Positions 1 through 6,153 are shown, counted from the first letter of the stretch. The stretch: DNA of 11,385 bases from Bryobacterales bacterium (GCA_003154855.1 PMEV01000183.1:2050-13434); one strand, 5' to 3'. A program made the numbers and translations. Notes: generated from the letters alone by a model not told the origin.

Positions 1-275
1 ACCGCCAGCGTGCCGGCCAGCGCCCAGACTCGCGGCTGGCGCATCCAGCCGGTGACTCGATCGAGGAACCCGCGTGGCTGGTCGCGGAGGGCTTGCTCGA
101 TTTCCCGGCGGCAGTGCGGATCCTCGAGCAACTCCTTGAGCGCTTCCTCTCCGGCCAGCGCTTCGAACAGCGCCTGGTCTGTGAGCGCGGCCTCGAACAG
201 CGCCTGCCGCTCCTCGCCGGTGAGGGTGCCGGTCGCGTAACCTCCGAGCAGCTTCTCGATGTCTTCGCGCTTCAT
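1..275 (-). CDS. Putative membrane-anchored anti-sigma-like regulator (partial, C-terminus beyond the window)
   Basis: The minus-strand frame opens with ATG at 275-273 and stays open to the window edge, giving the first 91 residues. It begins MKREDIEKLLGGYATGTLT and continues as a charged helical domain; the last visible residues (RVWALAGTLAV) look like the start of a membrane segment. The start codon overlaps the stop of the upstream ECF sigma gene (ATGA), so the two are very probably translationally coupled. From position and layout it is inferred to bind and restrain that sigma factor. The usual zinc anti-sigma motif (HxxxCxxC) is absent; the only cysteine seen is in DPHCRRE. This N-terminal type resembles acidobacterial proteins encoded next to ECF sigma factors. 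The C-terminal sensor part is not visible, so the function is not proven. Confidence 0.7.
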   Translation of the reverse strand, partial: MKREDIEKLLGGYATGTLTGEERQALFEAALTDQALFEALAGEEALKELLEDPHCRREIEQALRDQPRGFLDRVTGWMRQPRVWALAGTLA

Positions 276-811
276 GGCTGGCGCTCCCACCCGCCCCCCA
301 TCGATTCCAGAAGCTGCTTGCGGCAACGGAAATCCCAGGTATAGATGGTGTTGATGGAGCCGGCTCCCAAGCGGACCTGAATCTCTGGAAAGGTCATTCC
401 CTGGAGTTTCAGGCGGAAGAGTTCCTTGCAGCGCGCGCCCATGCGGGCAATGGCGGCGGTGAGGCGCTGGGTGGCCTCTTTCCGGGCGAGCTGAGCCTCC
501 GGAGTCGGGTCGGAACCGGCCAGCGGAAGGCCGTCCACGGCGACCTGCGAATATTCTCCCCGGCGATGCGATTTCCGGAACTGGCTCATCATCTTGAACC
601 TCAGGATGCGCAACGAGAGGGGGAGCAGTTCCTCCAACCGCTCCACCTGGCCGTATTTCTCGTGCAGCAGCAGGAGCACTTCCTGCGCCAGGTCCTCGGC
701 GGCATCCCTCGATATACGAGATGCCGCGAAGGCGATCATCCTTTCGCGCAACGAGGAAAGGATCGCGTCCCTCGCGAGCACCGCGCGCGCCGCCGCAGGC
801 TGGGTGTCCAT
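272..811 (-). CDS. ECF-type RNA polymerase sigma factor
   Basis: This 179-residue protein has the two-domain layout of group 4 sigma factors. Region 2 spans about residues 15-82 and includes DAAEDLAQEVLLLLHEKY, the helix that binds core polymerase and the -10 element. A linker follows at about 83-110, then region 4 at about 115-171 (CKELFRLKLQGMTFPEIQ) with a helix-turn-helix for the -35 element. The length is normal for the family. The start at 811 is preceded only by a weak GGCGG-type ribosome-binding site. The stop overlaps the next gene by four bases (ATGA), the usual arrangement for a sigma/anti-sigma pair. It is divergent from the adenosine-specific kinase gene, with 68 bp between the starts, so that short gap must hold any promoters for both directions. 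The target regulon cannot be read from this window. Confidence 0.88.
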   Translation of the reverse strand: MDTQPAAARAVLARDAILSSLRERMIAFAASRISRDAAEDLAQEVLLLLHEKYGQVERLEELLPLSLRILRFKMMSQFRKSHRRGEYSQVAVDGLPLAGSDPTPEAQLARKEATQRLTAAIARMGARCKELFRLKLQGMTFPEIQVRLGAGSINTIYTWDFRCRKQLLESMGGGWERQP

Positions 812-879
812 AGCCGCCGTTCAAATCAATGATACTGCGATGGACGGCGGCGGAGGGAGTTAGTATCCTGGAAGTTCCC

Positions 880-1362
880 ATGGACTTGAAAACGATTCGG
901 CTGGAAGTGCCCGAGGAGGGCAACCTGATTCTCGGGCAGACGCATTTCATCAAGAGCGTCGAGGACCTTTACGAGGCGATCGTGAACACGGCGCCGCAGA
1001 TGGAGTTCGGCATCGCGTTCAACGAGGCCTCGGGCGACTGCCTGACACGGGCGGAGGGCAACGACGAAGGCCTGAAACAGCTCGCGATCCGCAACGCGGC
1101 GGCCATCGGCGCCGGCCACCTGTTCGTCATCGCGCTGCGCAAGGGCTATCCCATCAACGTGCTGGGCCGCATCAAGGATGTGCCGGAAGTGTGCTCGATC
1201 TTCTGCGCCACGGCCAACCCGGTGGAAGTGGTGGTGGCGGAAACCGAGCAGGGGCGGGGCGTGCTGGGAGTGATCGACGGAGTTTCGCCCAAAGGTGTCG
1301 AGGCAGAGAAGGACGTTCAGTGGCGGCACGGCCTGCTGCGCAAGATCGGTTACAAACGGTGA
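880..1362 (+). CDS. Adenosine-specific kinase (DUF355/COG1839 family)
   Basis: The 160-residue product begins MDLKTIRLEVPEEGNLILGQ and carries the family hallmarks EFGIAFNEASGDCL, the glycine-rich IGAGHLFVIALRKGYPINVL, and the late block VCSIFCATANPVEVVV. Length and motif order match the family of small adenosine-binding or adenosine-phosphorylating proteins best known from archaea. The role inferred from the family is ATP-dependent conversion of adenosine to AMP in the cytoplasm. The frame is open from 829, but ATG 880 is preferred because family homology starts there and a GGAAG lies at 870-874. It is followed directly by metY; its stop TGA overlaps a possible GTG start of metY at 1359. The enzyme activity of bacterial members is less well established than that of archaeal ones. 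Confidence 0.87.
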   Translation: MDLKTIRLEVPEEGNLILGQTHFIKSVEDLYEAIVNTAPQMEFGIAFNEASGDCLTRAEGNDEGLKQLAIRNAAAIGAGHLFVIALRKGYPINVLGRIKDVPEVCSIFCATANPVEVVVAETEQGRGVLGVIDGVSPKGVEAEKDVQWRHGLLRKIGYKR

Positions 1363-1367
1363 AAACC

Positions 1368-2660
1368 ATGACAGACCAGAAACGCGATTTCGGATTCAAC
1401 ACACGCGCATTGCACGCCGGCTACACGCCGGAACCCACGACGGGCGCCCGCGCTGTGCCCATCTACCAGACCACTTCGTACGTCTTCGAAGACAGCGCCC
1501 ACGCGGCGGCGCTGTTCGCGCTGGAGAAACCGGGCAACATTTACACGCGCATCGGGAACCCGACCACGGCGGTCTTGGAGGAGCGCGTGGCTTCGCTCGA
1601 GAACGGCGTGGCGGCGCTAGCGGTCTCTAGCGGGCAGGCGGCGCAGTTCATCGCCCTCTCGAGCCTGCTCGAATGCGGCGACGAGATGGTGGCTGCCTGC
1701 ACGCTGTATGGCGGCACTTACACGCAGTTTGACGTCAGCTTCCGCAAGATGGGAATCCAGGTGACGTTCGTCGAACCGGACGACCCGGAGAATTTCCGCA
1801 AGGCCATCACGCCGAAGACTAAGTGCCTGTACGGCGAGACCATCTCTAACCCGCGCGGCAACGTGCTGGATATCGAGGCGGTGGCCGCCATCGCGCACGA
1901 GCGCAAGATCCCGCTGGTGATCGACAACACCTTCGCCACGCCGTACCTGTGCCGGCCGATCGATTTCGGCGCGGACATCGTGGTGCACTCGCTGACCAAG
2001 TTCATGGGCGGGCACGGAAACTCGATCGGCGGCATCCTCGTCGATAGCGGCCGGTTCGCCTGGGCGGAGGGCAATTTCCCGCAATTGACCGAGCCTTCGC
2101 CGGCCTATCACGGCATGCGCTACGTCGAGACTTTCGGGGACCTGGCCTACATCGTCCGCGCGCGCGTCGAGGGATTGCGCGACATGGGCACTTGCATCAG
2201 CCCGTTCAATTCGTTCCTGATCCTGCAAGGCATCGAGACGCTGGGCCTGCGCATGGAGCGCCACGTGGCCAACGCGCTGGCGGTGGCGAAACATCTCGAG
2301 AGCCACAAGCTGGTGAAGTGGGTGAAGTACCCGTCGCTGCCCTCCAGCCCGTATTACGAACTGGCGCAAAAGTATGTGCCCAAGGGCGGCGGCGCGGTCT
2401 TCTCCTTCGGGATTCAGGGCGGCTACGACGCGGGCCGCGCGTTCATCGACAACGTGAAACTCTTCTCGCACCTGGCCAACGTGGGCGACGCGCGCAGCCT
2501 GGTGATCCATCCCTCCTCGACCACGCACCAGCAGTTGAAGGCCGCCGAGCAGGAAGCCGCCGGCGTGACGCCCGACATGGTGCGCATCTCCATCGGCCTG
2601 GAAGACCTCGACGACATACTTTGGGATCTGGACCAGGCGCTGGAGAAATCGCAGGGCTGA
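1368..2660 (+). CDS. metY: O-acetylhomoserine aminocarboxypropyltransferase (sulfhydrylase), PLP-dependent
   Basis: This 430-residue Cys/Met-metabolism PLP enzyme is full length for MetY. Visible hallmarks are FNTRALHAGYTPEPTTGARA at the N-terminus, the YTRIGNPT block (residues 59-66), the PLP-ring aspartate D186 in VIDNTFATPYLCRP, and the Schiff-base lysine K211 in HSLTKFMGGHG. The C-terminus carries HPSSTTHQQL and RISIGLEDLDDI. It makes homocysteine from O-acetylhomoserine and sulfide, a direct-sulfhydrylation route to methionine. ATG 1368 is chosen because family homology begins at MTDQKRDFGF; GTG 1359, overlapping the kinase stop as GTGA, is an alternative adding three residues. No clear ribosome-binding site is present, which fits translational coupling to the upstream kinase gene. 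A REP-like palindrome starts 8 bp after the stop, and no metX follows. Confidence 0.95.
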   Translation: MTDQKRDFGFNTRALHAGYTPEPTTGARAVPIYQTTSYVFEDSAHAAALFALEKPGNIYTRIGNPTTAVLEERVASLENGVAALAVSSGQAAQFIALSSLLECGDEMVAACTLYGGTYTQFDVSFRKMGIQVTFVEPDDPENFRKAITPKTKCLYGETISNPRGNVLDIEAVAAIAHERKIPLVIDNTFATPYLCRPIDFGADIVVHSLTKFMGGHGNSIGGILVDSGRFAWAEGNFPQLTEPSPAYHGMRYVETFGDLAYIVRARVEGLRDMGTCISPFNSFLILQGIETLGLRMERHVANALAVAKHLESHKLVKWVKYPSLPSSPYYELAQKYVPKGGGAVFSFGIQGGYDAGRAFIDNVKLFSHLANVGDARSLVIHPSSTTHQQLKAAEQEAAGVTPDMVRISIGLEDLDDILWDLDQALEKSQG

Positions 2661-2667
2661 TTGTGTT

Positions 2668-2690
2668 GGTGGGGCATGCTTCAGCTTGCC
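2668..2690. repeat. Left REP-like inverted repeat arm
   Basis: This arm of 23 bases matches the reverse complement of 3289-3311 at 22 of 23 positions. It is also an internal imperfect palindrome: GGCATGCT (2673-2680) can pair with AGCTTGCC (2683-2690) around a two-base loop, with a single T-T mismatch. The GGTGG head lies outside the stem, resembling the conserved tetranucleotide-plus-hairpin layout of REP elements recognised by RAYTs. It begins 8 bp after the metY stop and could also form a hairpin in the metY transcript. Confidence 0.75.
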
Positions 2691-2707
2691 TTCAACCCAT
2701 CGAAAAT

Positions 2708-3298
2708 GTGAGAACCTCTGAACGCTCGGAGGACTGCTTTCAAGAGCGATCTACACATCCATTGGCCGAGTATCGAAGAAGGTTGCCGCATTTTCACCCG
2801 GATGGCAGGTATCTGTTTGTGACGTGGCGGCTGCATGGATCAGTGCCCGTTGCGCCAGCCGATGTCGCTTATGCGACTCCGGGCCACGCGTTCGCCGCAC
2901 AGGATCGTGCGCTGGCCCGGAGCCCCGGGCACCGATGGCTGAGCGATACACGAGTCGCGCGGCAGGTAGTGGAAGTCATTCGCGCGGGCGCGAGCCGGAA
3001 CCTCTATGAGTTGCAGGCCTGGGTGGTCATGCCCAACCATGTGCACCTGTTGATCCTGCCGCACGTGCCGATGCCCCAAGTAACGCATTGGATCAAAGGG
3101 AGCACGGCGAGGGAGGCGAACCAGTTGTTGGGCCGGACGGGAAAACCCTTCTGGCAGCATGAGTCCTACGACCATTGGGTCAGAAATGAGAGGGAGTTCC
3201 AGCGCATCGTGGCATATATCGAAGAGAACCCGGTTTCGGCAGGGCTGGCGGCTACGCCTGACGGTTGGCCATGGTCAAGCGCTGCATCGGCAAGCTAA
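2708..3298 (+). CDS. REP-associated tyrosine transposase (RAYT, Y1/IS200-like)
   Basis: Numbered from GTG 2708 this is a 196-residue Y1 HUH nuclease. The early family block is YLFVTWRLHGS (35-45). The metal-binding HUH pair is H111-V-H113 in VVMPNHVHLLI, and FWQHESYDHWVRNEREF (148-164) is the conserved block before the catalytic helix. The likely nucleophilic tyrosine is Y170 in AYIEENPVSAGL, so catalytic residues appear intact. The start is uncertain because the frame is open back into metY: GTG 2708 or TTG 2762 (178 residues, beginning at LAEYRRRLPHFH) are both plausible, and neither has a good ribosome-binding site. The stop TAA lies inside the right REP-like arm. Family role: single-strand nicking and joining at REP palindromes; these genes are usually single-copy and domesticated. 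Confidence 0.88.
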   Translation: MRTSERSEDCFQERSTHPLAEYRRRLPHFHPDGRYLFVTWRLHGSVPVAPADVAYATPGHAFAAQDRALARSPGHRWLSDTRVARQVVEVIRAGASRNLYELQAWVVMPNHVHLLILPHVPMPQVTHWIKGSTAREANQLLGRTGKPFWQHESYDHWVRNEREFQRIVAYIEENPVSAGLAATPDGWPWSSAASAS

Positions 3299-3311
3299 AG
3301 CATGCCCCACC
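3289..3311. repeat. Right REP-like inverted repeat arm, containing the RAYT stop codon
   Basis: This is the reverse-complement partner of 2668-2690 (22/23). Internally GGCAAGCT (3289-3296) pairs with AGCATGCC (3299-3306) with one A-A mismatch. The TAA stop of the RAYT gene (3296-3298) lies at the tip of the hairpin, so gene and repeat overlap and would have to move together. No third copy of the motif was found in the window. Confidence 0.75.
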
Positions 3312-3336
3312 GGAGCATCGCGGTTGGTCGTAACAC

Positions 3337-3515
3337 GCCCTAGCCGCCTTCGTCCCCGTGAGCGACGCCGCGCGGGCATTCTCAACGGGCGAGCGGGCAT
3401 CAGCCCGGAGATGGCGGTCCGTCTATCGATCGCCTTCAACACCAGTTCCGAAAGCTGGCTTAACCAGCAGGTTCAGTACGATCTCTGGCACGTGGAGAAC
3501 TTGTCCGCCGCCTGA
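3337..3515 (+). pseudogene. HigA-type antitoxin remnant (frameshifted, N-terminus missing)
   Basis: The stretch 3378-3515 translates to ILNGRAGISPEMAVRLSIAF followed by NTSSESWLNQQVQYDLW and ends at TGA 3515. This is the characteristic C-terminal half of XRE-family HigA antitoxins: the end of the helix-turn-helix, the NGRAGISPEMA recognition segment and the SWLNQQ..YDLW helix. The preceding part matches in a different frame: from 3337 the reading ALAAFVPVSDAAR resembles the preceding HigA helices. A frame change of one base near 3372-3377 therefore breaks the gene. The N-terminal third and any HigB toxin are absent, and the remnant begins about 25 bp outside the right REP-like arm. It is judged a decayed fragment of a type II toxin-antitoxin module; a functional short DNA-binding peptide is unlikely, since no start fits the homologous frame. 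Confidence 0.72.
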
Positions 3516-3546
3516 TTCCCCGCGGGCGGGCAATGGGGCCTTGGGC

Positions 3547-3855
3547 CTAGTCCAGGTCGATGTCCCGCCGCGGCGGAGGCTCGAGCGGGCTCTCTTTGGC
3601 CTTCTTCAGCAGCTCGTCGAACTTCTTCGAGAGCACCTGGCTGCTCTTCTTTTCGGCTTCGAAGGACTTCTGGAAGGCTTCCTCGCGGCGGCCGGCGTCG
3701 CCCTTGAGCCGCTGGACCGCAGCGGCCAGGTCCTCGATGGGCGGCGGCTTGACCGCCTCCTGGAAGGTGATGACGGCCTGCGTTTCGGGGTCGACTTTCA
3801 GATCCGCGTGGCAGCACGGGCATTTCACCTCGAACATGCCTTTAGCTTTGGCCAT
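3547..3855 (-). CDS. Small conserved protein with a single CPCC knuckle and a charged helical tail
   Basis: This 102-residue protein of unknown function starts MAKAKGMFEVKCPCCHADLK. Cysteines C12, C14 and C15 form one knuckle resembling half of a zinc ribbon; no second CxxC pair exists, so metal binding would need a partner chain or dimer. Residues about 40-90 (for example LAAAVQRLKGDAGRREEAF and KKSSQVLSKKFDELLKKAKE) are rich in Lys, Glu and Ala and probably form a long helix or coiled coil. The tail is proline- and acid-rich (PPPRRDIDLD). There is no signal peptide or membrane segment, so it is probably cytoplasmic. It is divergent from the small membrane protein gene at 3904, with 48 bp between the starts. 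I recognise it only as a conserved hypothetical; do not infer an enzyme. Confidence 0.78.
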   Translation of the reverse strand: MAKAKGMFEVKCPCCHADLKVDPETQAVITFQEAVKPPPIEDLAAAVQRLKGDAGRREEAFQKSFEAEKKSSQVLSKKFDELLKKAKESPLEPPPRRDIDLD

Positions 3856-3889
3856 AGGGGCATCTTAGCGCATCGGGGCGCGGAGGCGG

Positions 3890-3895
3890 TACACT
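3890..3895 (+). promoter_or_regulatory. Possible -10 element of a leaderless promoter
   Basis: TACACT lies 8 bases upstream of the ATG at 3904, and no ribosome-binding site is present between them. A -10 box at this distance would start transcription at or next to the start codon. The -35 region is poor. This is inference from spacing only. Confidence 0.3.
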
Positions 3896-3903
3896 AGAGT
3901 TTT

Positions 3904-4272
3904 ATGGTGGGCCGCGTCCTGACTGCCATCAAGCGCCTGATTCTGTGGGACTATCCCCGCGCCTCGTGGCAGTACGACATCATGGTCGGGCTGATTCTAG
4001 GGTTTCTGTTCCTGACCCCGCGCGAGTGGTTTCACGACCAGCCGCGCATCCCGCGGACCACCCGTATCGCTTTGCTGCCGGCCGAGCACGGCGCCAATGT
4101 CTTCTGGATCGAGCCGGAACTGCTGGCGCGAGTTCCCGTGGACCAGCGCCTGGGCAAGGCCCGCGAGATCCTGAAGCGACTGGCCGGGGAGAAGCCGGCC
4201 GCGGTGCGAATCGAGCCGGTCTTCGACTCGGAAAAGGAAATCAAAGGTTACATGGTGTTTACACACCCCTGA
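3904..4272 (+). CDS. Small single-pass membrane protein of unknown function
   Basis: This 122-residue protein begins with a basic cytoplasmic segment (VGRVLTAIKRLILWDYPRA). One hydrophobic segment follows at about residues 25-38 (DIMVGLILGFLFLT), then PREWFHDQPRIP. The remaining ~70 residues are soluble and, by the positive-inside rule, probably face the periplasm; they include KAREILKRLAGEKPAAV and a C-terminal beta-like stretch ending GYMVFTHP. I recognise no catalytic motif. It lies 73 bp upstream of the LolA-like gene on the same strand, suggesting a shared envelope role, though the gap is large enough for a separate promoter. No ribosome-binding site precedes the ATG. Confidence 0.8.
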   Translation: MVGRVLTAIKRLILWDYPRASWQYDIMVGLILGFLFLTPREWFHDQPRIPRTTRIALLPAEHGANVFWIEPELLARVPVDQRLGKAREILKRLAGEKPAAVRIEPVFDSEKEIKGYMVFTHP

Positions 4273-4345
4273 GCCGGGATCGGGATTTCGGTTGCGATTT
4301 CTGTAACCTCCGTATGCCGGAGTTCATCGTTTAGGAGAAGACAGA

Positions 4346-5032
4346 GTGAGAGTGATCGGCGCGTTGCTTGGTCTGACCGGCCTGCTGGGCGTGGCGCTGG
4401 GAGCCGAGCCTCTCGACAAGGTGCTGCTCCGGATGGATTTGGAAGCCAGGGGCTTCGGGCAGATGACCGCCAAGTTCAGGAACACCACCTACACCCAGGT
4501 GCTGGACGATCTCAGCGCGGAGGTTGGCTCGCTCTGGCTGAAGCGATCCGGCAGCAAGATTGAAATGCGCGGGGAGATCACGGGAGAGGACGCGCGCGCG
4601 TTCGGTCTTCGGGGGAGCGAAGGCCAGGTCTATTACCCGAAGCTGAAGACCGTCCAGATCTACGATCTGGGCGAGGAGCGCTCGCTGGTGGATCAGTTCC
4701 TGCTGCTGGGTTTCGGCAGCTCCGGAAAGGAACTGGCGCAGAACTACACCGTGAAAGTTGGCGGGGAAGACTCGGTTGGAGGAAGGAAGACCACCCGGCT
4801 GGAACTGGTTCCCAAAGCCAAGAAGATGCAGGAGCAGATTGTCAGGATCGACCTCTGGATTCCGTTGGACGCAGGCTACCCGGTGCAGCAGAAGTTTCTG
4901 AAACCGGGAGGCAACTACAATCTTGTGCTTTACTGGGATGTGAATGTGAAGCCGGGACTGCCGGACAGCGAGTTCCGCCTGGTGCTGCCGCCGGGCACGA
5001 AACCGGAACGTCCGCAGAAGCAGGGGGGGTAG
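4346..5032 (+). CDS. Secreted LolA-like outer-membrane lipoprotein-sorting protein
   Basis: This 228-residue protein starts at GTG 4346, preceded by AGGAG at 4333-4337 with 8-base spacing, the best ribosome-binding site in this part of the window. Residues 1-20 form a signal peptide (VIGALLGLTGLLGVALGAEP) with likely cleavage after AL-G. There is no lipobox cysteine, so it should be soluble in the periplasm. The rest has the beta-rich pattern of the LolA/LolB/LppX superfamily: LWLKRSGSKIEMRGEI, VYYPKLKTVQIYDLG, TTRLELVPKAKKM and RIDLWIPLDAGYPVQQKFL. That fold carries lipoproteins or lipids across the periplasm; substrate and partners cannot be read here. It is followed 7 bp later by a polytopic membrane acyltransferase-like gene, probably in one transcript. 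An acidobacterial LolA relative is more likely than canonical LolA. Confidence 0.82.
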   Translation: MRVIGALLGLTGLLGVALGAEPLDKVLLRMDLEARGFGQMTAKFRNTTYTQVLDDLSAEVGSLWLKRSGSKIEMRGEITGEDARAFGLRGSEGQVYYPKLKTVQIYDLGEERSLVDQFLLLGFGSSGKELAQNYTVKVGGEDSVGGRKTTRLELVPKAKKMQEQIVRIDLWIPLDAGYPVQQKFLKPGGNYNLVLYWDVNVKPGLPDSEFRLVLPPGTKPERPQKQGG

Positions 5033-5039
5033 CGGCACA

Positions 5040-6140
5040 GTGGCATCGGAACGGAAACCCAACACGGGCAGGCTCGAGTTCCTGGACTGGACGCGCGGGC
5101 TGGCGGCCATCATCATGCTCCAGGGGCACGCCTTCAACGCCTTCACCAAGCCGGAACTGCGCGATAGCGGCCCGTACACGATCTCGCAGTTTGCCGGCGG
5201 CATGCCACCGGCGGCATTTCTGTTCCTGGTGGGAATGACGCTGGCGTTCCTGATGCACAGCGGCGAAAAGAAGGGACTGGCGGCGCCGGCGCGCGTGCTG
5301 GCCGGTCTGCGCCGGGCTGGATACCTGCTCGGGGTCGCGTTCCTGTTCCGCCTTCAACTCTGGGTGTTCGGCCTGCCCAACAGCCCCTGGACCGACCTGC
5401 TTAAGGTGGACATTCTGAACTGCATGGGTTTGGCGGTGGCCGTGATGTCGCTGATGGCCGTGTTTTCGACGGCCGACCGGGTGCGGCTCTGCGCGGTGCT
5501 GGGGGTGGCCATCGCGGCCCTCTCCCCGGTGGTCTCCCAGTTGGATTGGTCCTGGGCGCCCTCGGTCGTCAAGAGCTATGTGGCGCCGGACTACCTGTCC
5601 TTCGGCTTCTTTCCATGGGCCGCCTACGTGGCCTTCGGCCTGAGTGCGGGCAGCATCCTGCGGCTGCTCGGCAAGGACCAGTTGGACCGCGCGGCGCAGT
5701 GGGGAGCGCTGCTGGGGCTGGGCTTTGTCGTGGTGGGCCAGTCGATGGCTGGGTTCGGGGCTTCCGTCTATACCAAGTCCGAGTTTTGGCTGGACAGCCC
5801 CTGGCAGGTCTCGATCAAGGTCGGTGCGATGCTGCTGCTGCTCGCGTTCGCGTATCTCTGGACGCGCAATTCGGAAGGCCGTTGGAGCTGGGTGCGGCAG
5901 TTCGGCGTGACCTCGCTGCTGGTGTATTGGGTGCACATCGAGCTGATCTACGGACGCTGGCTGTGGTTTTGGAAAGATGGCCTGACGGTAGGGCAGACGA
6001 TAGCCGCCGCCAGCGGTCTGATCGCGCTGATGCTGTTCCTGTCGGTGGCCCGAACGCGCTGGCAGAACTGGCGCTTGCTGGGTTTTTCGCTGGGCTGGTA
6101 CTTCTTCCTCGGGCGGCGGGCGCGCGCCTCCGCCGAATAG
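5040..6140 (+). CDS. Polytopic membrane protein, HGSNAT/DUF1624-type acyltransferase-like
   Basis: This 366-residue protein starts at GTG 5040, 7 bp after the LolA-like stop. It opens with RLEFLDWTRGLAAIIMLQGH, which resembles the first transmembrane helix of the heparan-alpha-glucosaminide N-acetyltransferase catalytic family (LD..RGLA..., with H30). About ten hydrophobic segments follow, roughly at 17-35, 52-72, 91-108, 126-143, 150-165, 187-208, 221-240, 260-275, 290-310 and 320-337, and the tail is basic (GRRARASAE). By family it may move acyl groups across the inner membrane onto envelope glycans, but the acceptor is unknown and only the N-terminal motif supports the assignment. Its stop is 13 bp from the convergent stop of the pentapeptide gene; the gap holds only a weak CCCG/CGGG stem. 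Confidence 0.82.
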   Translation: MASERKPNTGRLEFLDWTRGLAAIIMLQGHAFNAFTKPELRDSGPYTISQFAGGMPPAAFLFLVGMTLAFLMHSGEKKGLAAPARVLAGLRRAGYLLGVAFLFRLQLWVFGLPNSPWTDLLKVDILNCMGLAVAVMSLMAVFSTADRVRLCAVLGVAIAALSPVVSQLDWSWAPSVVKSYVAPDYLSFGFFPWAAYVAFGLSAGSILRLLGKDQLDRAAQWGALLGLGFVVVGQSMAGFGASVYTKSEFWLDSPWQVSIKVGAMLLLLAFAYLWTRNSEGRWSWVRQFGVTSLLVYWVHIELIYGRWLWFWKDGLTVGQTIAAASGLIALMLFLSVARTRWQNWRLLGFSLGWYFFLGRRARASAE

Positions 6141-6153
6141 TCCCGGTAGCGGG

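Larger units (their letters stand above)
2668..3311 (+). mobile_element. RAYT/REP unit: tyrosine transposase gene between inverted REP-like palindromes
   Basis: This 644-bp segment is delimited by a 23-bp inverted repeat with one mismatch (2668-2690 and 3289-3311) and contains a single IS200-like/REP-associated tyrosine transposase gene. The outer 14 bases of the arms are perfect (GGTGGGGCATGCTT on the left, AAGCATGCCCCACC on the right). Arm homology ends abruptly on both sides. The layout matches known RAYT loci, where a domesticated Y1 transposase is flanked by the palindromes it is thought to recognise. No target-site duplication is seen, as expected for HUH single-strand chemistry. The strand given is that of the gene. 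Confidence 0.78.

Noticed and set aside
1617..2528. Long minus-strand open frame of 303 codons opposite metY
   Set aside because: It is a shadow of metY in GC-rich DNA: rich in Arg, His and Ala, with no recognisable domain, and fully covered by a well-supported gene.
4308..4322. CTCCG/CGGAG hairpin between the small membrane protein and LolA-like genes
   Set aside because: The stem is only five base pairs and the following TTCATCGTTT is not a proper T-run, so I do not call it a terminator.
4842..5936. Minus-strand open frame of 364 codons opposite the LolA-like and acyltransferase-like genes
   Set aside because: It has low-complexity His/Gln/Arg-rich composition, spans two real genes and shows no domain, so it is an antisense artefact.
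6141..6153. CCCG-GTAG-CGGG stem between the convergent acyltransferase-like and pentapeptide genes
   Set aside because: A four-base-pair stem with no T-run is too weak to call a bidirectional terminator.
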